Source: Planctomycetaceae bacterium (GTDB taxonomy: Bacteria > Planctomycetota > Planctomycetia > Pirellulales > Pirellulaceae). From it: 34,660 bases of DNA. Both the position numbers and the translations under genes were made by a program. The stretch is from assembly GCA_005773145.1 (NCBI GenBank), contig SXHS01000238.1, positions 1 through 34,660 of the forward strand. The letters run 5' to 3'. A model generated the notes under the pieces. The model saw only the letters and a program-made list of their open reading frames with translations, searched no databases and had not been told where the DNA came from. Below, piece by piece: positions 17,221 through 24,740 of the stretch; position 1 is the first letter of the stretch; each line of letters begins with the position of its first letter.

Positions 17221-18609
17221 TCAGCGATCCGTCAAATACAGCAGCATGCCCAAGGCTACCGAGGCCCCCAGGGTCACGACCATGCCACGTTTCCAGTAGA
17301 ACGTCAACAGGCAGGCCAACATGCCAATGGACAGCGAACGAAGATGCAGCGTCGACCATTGAGGTACGCTCAAATGCAAAGGTCCCCAGTGTTGGGTATG
17401 GATCTCGGCAAACAGGGTGTGCATCGCGAACCAGACCGCCAGATGCGCGACAACCCCCAAAACGGTCGCCGTGATCGTAGCCAGTGCCGCGCGGAACCAA
17501 CGATTTTGGCGGCACCACTCCACGTAGGGTGCACCCAAAAAAATCCAAACAAAACAGGGTACAAACGTGACCCAGGTCGTCATCACGGCGCCGGCCACAC
17601 CGGCAACCCACGGATCGAATGGGCCGGGACGGCGGAAAGCGCCTAAGAAGCCGACGAATTGCACCACCATGATGAGGGGGCCAGGCGTTGATTCCGCGAG
17701 CCCCAGGCCATCCAGCATTTCGCCGGGATCCAGCCAGCCATATTTCTCCACCGCCTGCTGGCCGATGTAGGCCAGCACCGAATACGCACCACCAAACGTT
17801 ACAACCGCCGCCTTGCTAAAGAACAATCCCTCTTGGACCAAAATCGAGTCGCTACCCAGCCACAGGGAAGCCACTACCAGCGGGCCGAACCATAGAACTC
17901 CCCCCACAACGATTATCTTCAAGCTGCGGATCAGCGAGGGTTGAATCGCATGGTGGTCGGCGATCGGGGACCCCGACGATACCGATCGATCGTGTCCGTC
18001 GGCAAGGTGGCCGGACTTTGGCCGGGGCCCCAACAGGGCCGGAGCGTATTGCTCCATGAAAATGCCAAGTAATCCAGCGCACGCGATTAATATGGGAAAC
18101 GGAATATGAAGCAAGAAGATGGCGATGAACGACGCCACCGAGAGCCAAATCAACAGACGCCGGTTTAGAATCCGACGGCTGATGCGCAAGACCGCCTCAA
18201 AAACAATAGCCATTACAGCCGGCTTGAGTCCGAAGAACAGGGCCTGTAACAACTCGGTATCTTGGAAATACGCGTATGCGAAACTCAAAATCAGCATGGA
18301 AACAAAACCGGGAAGCACGAAGAGTGTGCCAGCCATCAGGCCGCCCCAAGTACCGTGCATGAGCCAGCCAATGTACACGGCCAGTTGCTGCGCTTCTGGA
18401 CCAGGGAGCAACATGCAGTAATTCAGCGCGTGCAAGAACCGTTCCTCGCCCACCCAACGCTTTTCGTCCACCAGAATCCGATGCATCACCGCAATCTGTC
18501 CGGCGGGACCTCCAAAGCTCAGGGCCGCCACGCGGCACCAAGTGGCGAAGGCCTGCGACCAGGCAACGGGGGGCGCCGTTTCAGGCGATGCGGCCGTGCG
18601 TTGCTTCAT
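17221..18609 (-). CDS. chrA: Chromate transporter, ChrA family
   Basis: Membrane protein of the CHR superfamily, 462 residues in the two-domain (long) form. The start is ATG 18609 (MKQRTAASPETAPPV) with a strong GAGGGAGG 5-6 nt upstream; the track ORF extends it by 62 unrelated residues into the next gene. The first CHR domain has ALSFGGPAGQIAVMHRILVDEKRWVGEERFLHALNYCMLLPGPEAQQLAVYIG. The second has AAVVTFGGAYSVLAYIGQQAVEKYGWLDPGEMLDGLGLAESTPGPLIMVVQFVGFLGAF. Around ten membrane helices are visible. A cytoplasmic loop near the middle carries Gly/His-rich low-complexity sequence (PRPKSGHLADGHDRSVSSGS). It is last in a minus-strand run and starts 29 nt after the preceding stop. Chromate export is the family function; sulfate or other anions are possible. 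Confidence 0.93.
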   Translation of the reverse strand: MKQRTAASPETAPPVAWSQAFATWCRVAALSFGGPAGQIAVMHRILVDEKRWVGEERFLHALNYCMLLPGPEAQQLAVYIGWLMHGTWGGLMAGTLFVLPGFVSMLILSFAYAYFQDTELLQALFFGLKPAVMAIVFEAVLRISRRILNRRLLIWLSVASFIAIFLLHIPFPILIACAGLLGIFMEQYAPALLGPRPKSGHLADGHDRSVSSGSPIADHHAIQPSLIRSLKIIVVGGVLWFGPLVVASLWLGSDSILVQEGLFFSKAAVVTFGGAYSVLAYIGQQAVEKYGWLDPGEMLDGLGLAESTPGPLIMVVQFVGFLGAFRRPGPFDPWVAGVAGAVMTTWVTFVPCFVWIFLGAPYVEWCRQNRWFRAALATITATVLGVVAHLAVWFAMHTLFAEIHTQHWGPLHLSVPQWSTLHLRSLSIGMLACLLTFYWKRGMVVTLGASVALGMLLYLTDR

Positions 18610-18638
18610 CCGAACCTCCCTCAAAGTCCACCGGAAAC

Positions 18639-20309
18639 TTACCCAGTGGCCAGACGCTGCAAGGCGGTTGGCAGCAATCGACTCGAAAATAGGCAGAACG
18701 AAAACTCCCGGCTCGTCAACTGACGGTCCGTGCGGGCCTGATCCGTCAGCTCTTGAAGTTGCTCGAGCATCTGCTGCCGCTGGGGAGCCACCCATGCTCG
18801 CAGCTGACTATTGATCGCCTGCATGGCTTCGTGCCTCACCGAGGCTTCTTCTCGCGAGGCTGCCGCTGGCGCCTGGATCCATTCCCTTTTCTGTGCCAGG
18901 AGCGGGCCGGCAACCTCCGTGGGAACGGCCACCCCATCCAGGTGGCGTTCGGGATGATACCACAGATCACGCAATTGATGGCCAGCGGAGCGCAGTTCGT
19001 CTGGACCGACGGGGTTCGCAGTCAGTGGCAGACGAAACGTCGCGGAAAGCGTGACGAACCGGGGGCCTGGGCAACCAAATAGTCGAGCCATCAATTGGTC
19101 GGTGATCTCGTCGTATTTTGCGCCACCAATACCATGCAGGAATAGGTCGCTGAGCACGAGACGAAGATACATCGTGGTCACAATGGCGCGCGGGCGCAAA
19201 ATCACACCATCCCGTACACGCCAGTCGCGTAGCTGTGCCACGGCGCTCGATGCATCTCCCGTTTCGCTCAGCGATAAGGTCTGTTCACACACGGTAGCTG
19301 GGACTCGCCCGTGTTCATTCGGAGATTCGGCCCCACCCGCGCGCAATCGGACCTGTCCACTCCGCGTTTGCACAAACAAGGGCCGACGTTGTGGGTCGGA
19401 CGAGGACCAAATCCAAAAGGGTGCTTCCCGCCAACCATCCTGCTCTGCCAGGTCGGGGACCGGGTGACTGCGACTGCGCAGGCTGTTTGCCGAGCGGTAG
19501 GACCGCAGGGCCTCGTTGTACTCGTGGTGGACAATGGGGAGTCGTCCCAGCAGGTGGGCGGCGAAACGACGGAAGGCATCCGTATCGCAGAGGTGGCTCA
19601 TCGGAACTTCATAGGTTTGCAGCCCCCAATGCTGCTCAAGCACATGACGCGCCTCGGCCAATGCCTGTCCCAGACGAGCCCCACGTTGGCACGCAGCCTG
19701 GGCCGCGGGCCACATGGTCTCGATCAGTGGATCACGAATCCACGGTTGGACCCCCCTCCGAACTTGCTCCCCCAAGGCGGTGAACCGCTGCGGGTCGAGG
19801 ATCAGGCGATTTTCGTGCGGTAGGGCCGGCGCGGTTTGATCGTACGGCACCGTCGTTACTTGGGGTTGCGCAGGTGTGCCTGCGGGAACGTGAAGTGCCG
19901 GTTCACGCTGCATGTCATGATCGATCAACACATGGATGGGCACCGCGCGCAGATCCTGCGCCAATTGATGCAGAGCAAAGTGCTTGAACCACACGCCTGG
20001 ATGAACCAACTCAGGCTGATGGCCGCTCATGATTATTGGCGATGCACCATGGAGGTCGCACGGCGCGCTGACGTCGCGATAGGCCGATGTGTACGCTCCG
20101 GCCAAGCGGGCAATTTCAGCACGCGCTTCACGGCGCAGGTCGTGCAACGATTGGCCGTGCACGTCGTGGGATTCGGCAATCTGTAGCAATTGCCGGTTGG
20201 TGCGTAAAACGTCAACCGCCGTGGCTAACGGCGGATCACAAAGCGCTTCGCCGTGCCGAGTGGGCGCTCGTAGTCGCCGTGCGGGCTCTGGTGATTCATT
20301 GCGCAACAT
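18639..20309 (-). CDS. Uncharacterised protein with faint BshC resemblance
   Basis: 556 residues, cytoplasmic, with no signal peptide or membrane helix. I do not recognise it with certainty. Segments that stand out are IIMSGHQPELVHPGVWFKHFALHQLA near residue 93, which recalls the nucleotide-binding GQQP segment of the bacillithiol ligase BshC; HVLIDHDMQRE; and RPRAIVTTMYLRLVLSDLFLHGIGGAKYDEITDQLMARLFG near residue 385. The C-terminal third is predicted to be helical and Gln-rich (APQRQQMLEQLQELTDQARTD), like the BshC coiled coil. Against BshC, no clear classical signature can be traced end to end. Its start overlaps the glycosyltransferase stop by 14 nt, so the two are translationally linked. 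Neighbours (Nif3, glycosyltransferase, ChrA) do not settle the function. Confidence 0.7.
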   Translation of the reverse strand: MLRNESPEPARRLRAPTRHGEALCDPPLATAVDVLRTNRQLLQIAESHDVHGQSLHDLRREARAEIARLAGAYTSAYRDVSAPCDLHGASPIIMSGHQPELVHPGVWFKHFALHQLAQDLRAVPIHVLIDHDMQREPALHVPAGTPAQPQVTTVPYDQTAPALPHENRLILDPQRFTALGEQVRRGVQPWIRDPLIETMWPAAQAACQRGARLGQALAEARHVLEQHWGLQTYEVPMSHLCDTDAFRRFAAHLLGRLPIVHHEYNEALRSYRSANSLRSRSHPVPDLAEQDGWREAPFWIWSSSDPQRRPLFVQTRSGQVRLRAGGAESPNEHGRVPATVCEQTLSLSETGDASSAVAQLRDWRVRDGVILRPRAIVTTMYLRLVLSDLFLHGIGGAKYDEITDQLMARLFGCPGPRFVTLSATFRLPLTANPVGPDELRSAGHQLRDLWYHPERHLDGVAVPTEVAGPLLAQKREWIQAPAAASREEASVRHEAMQAINSQLRAWVAPQRQQMLEQLQELTDQARTDRQLTSREFSFCLFSSRLLPTALQRLATG

Positions 20310-21066
20310 CGTCGATCGATTGCGTTCCCCGTGGTTTCGCAGGCAAGAGTGTCGAGGGTATTAGCTTGCCGGCCTGCGGGCTGCGGTCCATGACCTGCCG
20401 GTAATATTCCAGCCGTGTATTCGCGTCGTCCAGAGCGCCTCCAAACGACCGCTTCTCGTCCAGGTAGATCAGGGGAACTGGAAGTTCCAGGATTTTCAGA
20501 CCCGCGTGCGCCGCGCGGACCCACAACTCCAGCGGCATGCCATATCCCGGCTCGACGGCCATGAGCTGCGGCAGGCAGGACACGCGGTAGGCTTTGAATC
20601 CACAAAAAGTATCCGTCAACGATAGACCCAGGCGCTCATTCACCTCGGCGGTAATCTGCTGATTGATCTTCCGCCGCTGTTCAGGAGGCTGGCTGGCCCC
20701 GGGCATCACCTGCAAATATCGGCTCCCGGACACGATGTCGACGTGACGACAGGCTTCCACAAATTGCGGGATGAGTTGGGGCTCGTGTTGTCCATCGCAA
20801 TCGATCGTTACCAGGACATCGAATTCTGGCGAATGGTCCACGGCATATTGAAACGCGGTGGCCAGCGCGGCGCCGTATCCTCGATTCGTGGCATGTTGGA
20901 TGAGGCGTATGTCGTCGCGTCGGGACAATCGGGAACTCGTGCCGTCGTCGGATCCGTCGTCCACCACGAGGATCTCGGAGCTGTACCTTCGGACCTGGTC
21001 CAAGACCGCATCGACCGTATTCACTTCGTTGTAAACGGGAAGTGCCGTGAGGTATCTTGTTGTCAT
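20296..21066 (-). CDS. Glycosyltransferase family 2
   Basis: GT-A fold transferase of about 256 residues. The start is ATG 21066 (MTTRYLTALPVYNE), preceded by GGGGTGG about 8 nt upstream; a GTG 12 nt earlier is possible but less well placed. Motifs: ALPVYNEVNTVDAVLDQV, ILVVDDGSDDGTSSRL, NRGYGAALATAFQYA, the metal-binding TIDCDGQHEPQLIPQF, and DIVSGSRYLQ. These are typical of dolichyl-phosphate-mannose-synthase-like GT2 enzymes that act on a lipid carrier. No C-terminal membrane helices follow, so it would be a soluble or peripheral enzyme. It begins 17 nt after the Nif3 stop and overlaps the following gene. The sugar and acceptor are unknown. Confidence 0.9.
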   Translation of the reverse strand: MTTRYLTALPVYNEVNTVDAVLDQVRRYSSEILVVDDGSDDGTSSRLSRRDDIRLIQHATNRGYGAALATAFQYAVDHSPEFDVLVTIDCDGQHEPQLIPQFVEACRHVDIVSGSRYLQVMPGASQPPEQRRKINQQITAEVNERLGLSLTDTFCGFKAYRVSCLPQLMAVEPGYGMPLELWVRAAHAGLKILELPVPLIYLDEKRSFGGALDDANTRLEYYRQVMDRSPQAGKLIPSTLLPAKPRGTQSIDDVAQ

Positions 21067-21083
21067 GGATACGGCCACCCCGG

Positions 21084-21875
21084 TTAAACCTGCCAGAGTG
21101 GGTCGGCCTCCTGTTCGCTACACCAGACGCTCAACCCAGAGAATTGCTCGGCCAGCCTCTCTGCTAGCCACTCTAGGGCAAACCGCTCGCTGGCGAAGTG
21201 TCCACATAACAACAGATTCACTCCAAGGGCGATGGCTTCGAGGCACGTGTGGAAATTGGTTTCGCCCAAAATCATGGTGTCGCAGTTGGTGTCTCGCGCG
21301 GCCGTTAGGAGCGTCCCGGCACTGCCACAGCCGATCGCCACTCGATGAACCCAGCGATCACGCACCCCCACGGCTTCCATGTGATCGATGCCAAGCCGTT
21401 TCTTCAGGCGACTTGCCAATTCAACAAAAGGGACCGGCTGCGGTAGCGTGCCCCAACGGCCGCTCCCCAATCCCTGGGCATCACGGTCGCAGGGGATCAG
21501 CGGTTGTATTTCCTGGAGTCCCAGCCCCTCGGCCAATTGCTGATTGATGCCATGCGCGGCCGAGTCAAAGGCCGTGTGCGAACTGTAGACGGCTATATCG
21601 TGTTGCGCCAGATCCAAGAGCAGCCGGCCCGTGGTCGATTCGTCGGTGATGCGGTTGATGGGACGGAAGGGGAGGGGGTGGTGGACCACCACTAGCTGAG
21701 CCTGCCGGTCCACGGCCTCCGCGACCGCTGCGGGGGTCAAGGTGAGGCAGGTCATGACCGACGCCACCATTCGCTGCTGCCGGCCGACCAATAGACCCAC
21801 GTTGTCCCAAGCTTCCGCCAGGTGGAGCGGGGCCAACTGGCCCAGGAATTGGCTGATTTCTTGTAGCGTCGACAT
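21084..21875 (-). CDS. Nif3-like dinuclear metal centre protein
   Basis: 263 residues, YbgI/YqfO (Nif3/DUF34) family, short form without the PII-like insert. The start is ATG 21875 (MSTLQEISQFLGQLAP), with GAGAGGA upstream; the 22 extra residues of the track ORF are unlike the family. Motifs: APLHLAEAWDNVGLLVG near the N terminus; the metal-binding VVVHHPLPF; YSSHTAFDSAAHGINQQLAEGLGL; VAIGCGSAGTLLTAA; and the C-terminal LLCGHFASERFALEWL with His and Glu ligands. The family has been linked to GTP cyclohydrolase-like and metal-handling roles, but its reaction is not settled. It heads the minus-strand run Nif3-GT2-unknown-ChrA. Confidence 0.93.
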   Translation of the reverse strand: MSTLQEISQFLGQLAPLHLAEAWDNVGLLVGRQQRMVASVMTCLTLTPAAVAEAVDRQAQLVVVHHPLPFRPINRITDESTTGRLLLDLAQHDIAVYSSHTAFDSAAHGINQQLAEGLGLQEIQPLIPCDRDAQGLGSGRWGTLPQPVPFVELASRLKKRLGIDHMEAVGVRDRWVHRVAIGCGSAGTLLTAARDTNCDTMILGETNFHTCLEAIALGVNLLLCGHFASERFALEWLAERLAEQFSGLSVWCSEQEADPLWQV

Positions 21876-22032
21876 GCGGGCCGGTCCTCTCGTGTCTGAT
21901 CCGCCATGGTAACTGGCCGACTCCGCCTCCACCATCCTCAATCACCCGATCTGGCTCCCTCCCCGTTGCGGCTCGTTGTACCACTTATCGAATTCGATTG
22001 AACTGTCAACGACGCACCGATATTGACTCTGA

Positions 22033-22260
22033 GGGGCAAAGCCCCGCTGTTTGCCTAGCCCAGTCCATCGGACTGGGTAAGAGGAAATCCGGGAACCGAT
22101 AGGGCCAACGGCCCGGCCCTTTGCTTGGGGAATCTACAAACGGTCGGGCCCTTGGCCCTGATGATCGACCGGCAACAACTTCCCAGGCATTCTGCCTGGG
22201 CTGTGCAAACGGATGGGCCGTTGGCCCGGAAACGACCGATACGGCGGTGCCCAACGGGCA
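22033..22260. repeat. Cluster of seven hairpins with 3-nt loops
   Basis: The 444-nt space between the Nif3 and kinase starts carries seven perfect short palindromes: GGGGC-AAA-GCCCC (22033-22045), CCCAGTCC-ATC-GGACTGGG (22059-22077), GGGCC-AAC-GGCCC (22102-22114), GGGCC-CTT-GGCCC (22146-22158), CCCAGGCA-TTC-TGCCTGGG (22182-22200), GGGCC-GTT-GGCCC (22215-22227) and TGCCC-AAC-GGGCA (22248-22260). All have exactly 3-nt loops. The ORFs crossing it (22006-22254 and 22055-22261, minus strand) look like by-products of the repeat. I recall similar GGGCCAACGGCCC elements in planctomycete genomes. It lies upstream of both divergent genes. Confidence 0.85.
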
Positions 22261-22307
22261 ACGCGGCTGACTTATGTGGTACGATCAGGGCTTTGCTTTA
22301 GATCGAG

Positions 22308-22313
22308 TATACT
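22308..22313 (+). promoter_or_regulatory. Candidate -10 element giving a leaderless kinase mRNA
   Basis: TATACT at 22308-22313 ends 6 nt before the kinase ATG (22320). If used, transcription would start at about the A of the start codon. No ribosome binding site is visible before this ATG, which agrees. I see no good -35, so confidence is limited. Confidence 0.4.
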
Positions 22314-22319
22314 GGCGGC

Positions 22320-23618
22320 ATGTTTCGGGCAAGGCAGCAATTAGGCAAGTATCGCATCGAGCGCAAGTTGGATGAGGGGGGCTTTGCGGCCGTCTTTCGC
22401 GCGATGGATACCATTGAGGGGACGCGCGTGGCGCTCAAGGTCCCTCATGCGCATCTCGTCAACGAATCGCTGCTGAATGATTTTCGCCACGAGGTGCGTT
22501 TAGCGGCCAAGATGGATCACCCCAATATCCTTCCGCTCCGCAATGCCAGCACGATCGAGGGTCATTTTGTGGTCGCCTTCGCGCTCGGCGATCGAACGCT
22601 CGATGATCGAATGGCCAATCGCATGTCGGTCGAGACGGCCTTGGATTTTGCCCAGCAAATGCTCGCCGGCGTGGCCTATGCACATGCGCACCGAATCATT
22701 CACTGTGATATCAAGCCCGGCAACATGATTCTGTTTGCCGATCAGCGACTCAGGCTGACTGATTTTGGCATCGCCCGCGTCGCGTTGCGAACGGTGCGTG
22801 CCTCGGGATCGGGTACCATGGGATACATGGCACCCGAACAGGCCATGGGACGCCTATCGTTCCGCTCCGATGTGTTTTCGTTGGGATTGATTCTGTACCG
22901 AATGTTCACCGGCCATCTGCCCGAATGGCCCTACGATTGGCCCCCCGCCGGCTTTCAGCGCTTGCGCAACAAAGTGCATGCGGAATTGATTCAATTGATC
23001 CAACGTGCGATTGAACCAGATCCCAAGAAGCGATTTACCGACGCCGGGCAGATGTTGAGCGCGTTCCTGCGGGCCAAGCCCAAAACGCTCCGCGATTTAC
23101 AGGCCAAACGAAAACCAGCCGAGAAGAGGACCACGCGCGACTGGCGCGAAATCCGCTATCACCAGTTTCAACGCCAATTCGGCAGCCAATTGGCCACGCA
23201 CGATCGCTGCCGTCAATGCCGCGGCCCGGTTTCCGAGACCATGCATGCCTGCCCCTGGTGCGGACGCAAACGCCACGTGGCTGAAGGAAAGACCACGTTT
23301 CCCCTACAATGTCGACGCTGCCGACGCGGCATGAAATTGGATTGGTCGTATTGCCCCTGGTGTTTTGGACCGGGGTACGAGCCCTACCAGCAGCGCAAGT
23401 ACCGAGATCGACGCTACCAGGCCCGCTGTGAAAACGCCCGTTGCCCCCGCGGAGACCTGATGCCCTACATGAAATATTGCCCTTGGTGTCGCCAGAAGGT
23501 CCAGCGAAAATGGAAAATTCCAGGATGCAAGGATCGGTGCCAACGCTGTAGCTGGGGATTCCTCAAGTCGTTCTGGACGTATTGCCCATGGTGCGGAAAA
23601 CGGGGGACCGCCCCCTAG
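22320..23618 (+). CDS. Ser/Thr protein kinase with four C-terminal zinc ribbons
   Basis: 432 residues, no membrane helix, so cytoplasmic. The kinase domain (about 10-250) has the Gly loop LDEGGFAAVF, Lys40 in VALKVPH, Glu58 in FRHEVRLAAKMDHPNI, the catalytic loop RIIHCDIKPGN (residues 126-135), DFG at 148-150 in LRLTDFGIAR, and GYMAPEQ. The catalytic HRD is HCD, so this is a non-RD kinase. After a basic linker come four ribbons of the form CxxC-x10-11-CPWC: CRQC..CPWC, CRRC..CPWC, CENARC..CPWC and CQRC..CPWC (about 297-428), rich in Arg, Lys and Tyr. Such ribbons bind zinc and often nucleic acid or protein. The PP2C phosphatase gene follows 53 nt downstream and is the likely counterpart. Confidence 0.92.
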   Translation: MFRARQQLGKYRIERKLDEGGFAAVFRAMDTIEGTRVALKVPHAHLVNESLLNDFRHEVRLAAKMDHPNILPLRNASTIEGHFVVAFALGDRTLDDRMANRMSVETALDFAQQMLAGVAYAHAHRIIHCDIKPGNMILFADQRLRLTDFGIARVALRTVRASGSGTMGYMAPEQAMGRLSFRSDVFSLGLILYRMFTGHLPEWPYDWPPAGFQRLRNKVHAELIQLIQRAIEPDPKKRFTDAGQMLSAFLRAKPKTLRDLQAKRKPAEKRTTRDWREIRYHQFQRQFGSQLATHDRCRQCRGPVSETMHACPWCGRKRHVAEGKTTFPLQCRRCRRGMKLDWSYCPWCFGPGYEPYQQRKYRDRRYQARCENARCPRGDLMPYMKYCPWCRQKVQRKWKIPGCKDRCQRCSWGFLKSFWTYCPWCGKRGTAP

Positions 23619-23671
23619 TCGAAATCCTACAGTTACAACCCTCAGTTACAACTCAGACTTAGGCCCAATGA

Positions 23672-24580
23672 ATGGGCTGGTGGTGGCGGATCATGTCGAG
23701 CGAACGGATGCCACAGACGCAATTGTATCTCGATGAAGACATGGATGTTGGGCAAGTGCTCGCCCTGCCTCAAGGGGAAATCGCGATTTATTGTGCGCGT
23801 TGTCCCGGCAGCAGCAGCGCCAACGAAGATGCGGCAGGCTTATTGCCAGTGAACGAACAGGCGTTGGTGCTGGTTGTGGCCGACGGGCTGGGAGGCGCGG
23901 TAGCCGGCGCTCGAGCGGCCAAAGTGGCGATCGGCTCGCTCCAGGAGGCTTTGCGCCCCGCCACGGACGACCAGTTGCTGCTCCGCAGTGCAATTATCAA
24001 CGGCATTGAAGAAGCCAACCAGGCCGTGCGATCCCATGGCACCGGTATGGCCACCACCTTGGCCGCCGTGGAGGTCTATGGGCGCACCATTCGCCCCTAC
24101 CACGTTGGCGACAGCATGGTAATGGTCGTGGGCCAACGAGGAAAAATCAAGCTACAAACGGTGTCACACTCGCCCGTTGGTTATGCCATTGAAGCGGGCG
24201 TGTTGGACGAAGCCGAAGCCATGCACCACGAAGATCGCCATCTGGTGTCCAATTATATCGGCAACCCCTCCATGCGAATCGAAGTCGGATCGGCACTCAA
24301 TCTGGCGGATCGAGACACCGTGCTCCTCGCCAGCGACGGGCTGTTCGATAACCTTCGATTGGATGAGATCGTGCAGACCATTCGCAAGGGACCGTTGCGA
24401 CTCGCCGTGTCGACCTTGGCCCGCGCAGCACGACAACGCATGGAAACCCCTAGCCAGAATCAGCCCTCCAAGCCCGACGATTTGACCATCGTCCTCTTTC
24501 GGCCGCCGGCCGCCATGCGGTCCACCAGCCGAAGATCCGCGAATCGCCGATCCGGCCGTTCGTCCGATGGTGACGAGTAG
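23672..24580 (+). CDS. PP2C-type Ser/Thr protein phosphatase
   Basis: About 300 residues; a metal-dependent phosphatase of the bacterial Stp/PP2C type. Landmarks: the N-terminal metal motif SANEDAAGLLP, VVADGLGGAVAGARAAKVA, GMATTLAAVEV, YHVGDSMVMVV, SHSPVGYAIEAG, VLLASDGLFDNL, and PDDLTIVLF near the C terminus. The tail is basic and Ser/Arg-rich (RSTSRRSANRRSGRSS) and may bind nucleic acid or be a phosphorylation target. The start is uncertain: ATG 23672 is used here, but ATG 23693 (MSSERMPQ) is equally possible, and neither has a strong ribosome binding site. Being directly downstream of the kinase, it is expected to reverse its phosphorylations. Confidence 0.9.
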   Translation: MGWWWRIMSSERMPQTQLYLDEDMDVGQVLALPQGEIAIYCARCPGSSSANEDAAGLLPVNEQALVLVVADGLGGAVAGARAAKVAIGSLQEALRPATDDQLLLRSAIINGIEEANQAVRSHGTGMATTLAAVEVYGRTIRPYHVGDSMVMVVGQRGKIKLQTVSHSPVGYAIEAGVLDEAEAMHHEDRHLVSNYIGNPSMRIEVGSALNLADRDTVLLASDGLFDNLRLDEIVQTIRKGPLRLAVSTLARAARQRMETPSQNQPSKPDDLTIVLFRPPAAMRSTSRRSANRRSGRSSDGDE

Positions 24581-24740
24581 GGCGATTTCACCTATTTTTC
24601 TGGGGCCTATCGCAACCCCTGGCCACTGGATCCGATTGCGTGGCGCCTACCGGTCAACTAGGATAGATCAGGTGCCTGCCCCCGATCGACCCGACCGTGG
24701 GCGCGGCGATTGTAACTAGAATTGGGAGCTTCAGAATACC

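Noticed and set aside
18639-20309. Firm call as bacillithiol ligase BshC
   Set aside because: Only one short segment resembles BshC. Without a profile search the name would be overreach.
22055-22261. 68-aa minus-strand ORF, with the similar 82-aa ORF in the next frame
   Set aside because: Both are the translation of the hairpin cluster. No ribosome binding site and no conserved domain that I recognise.
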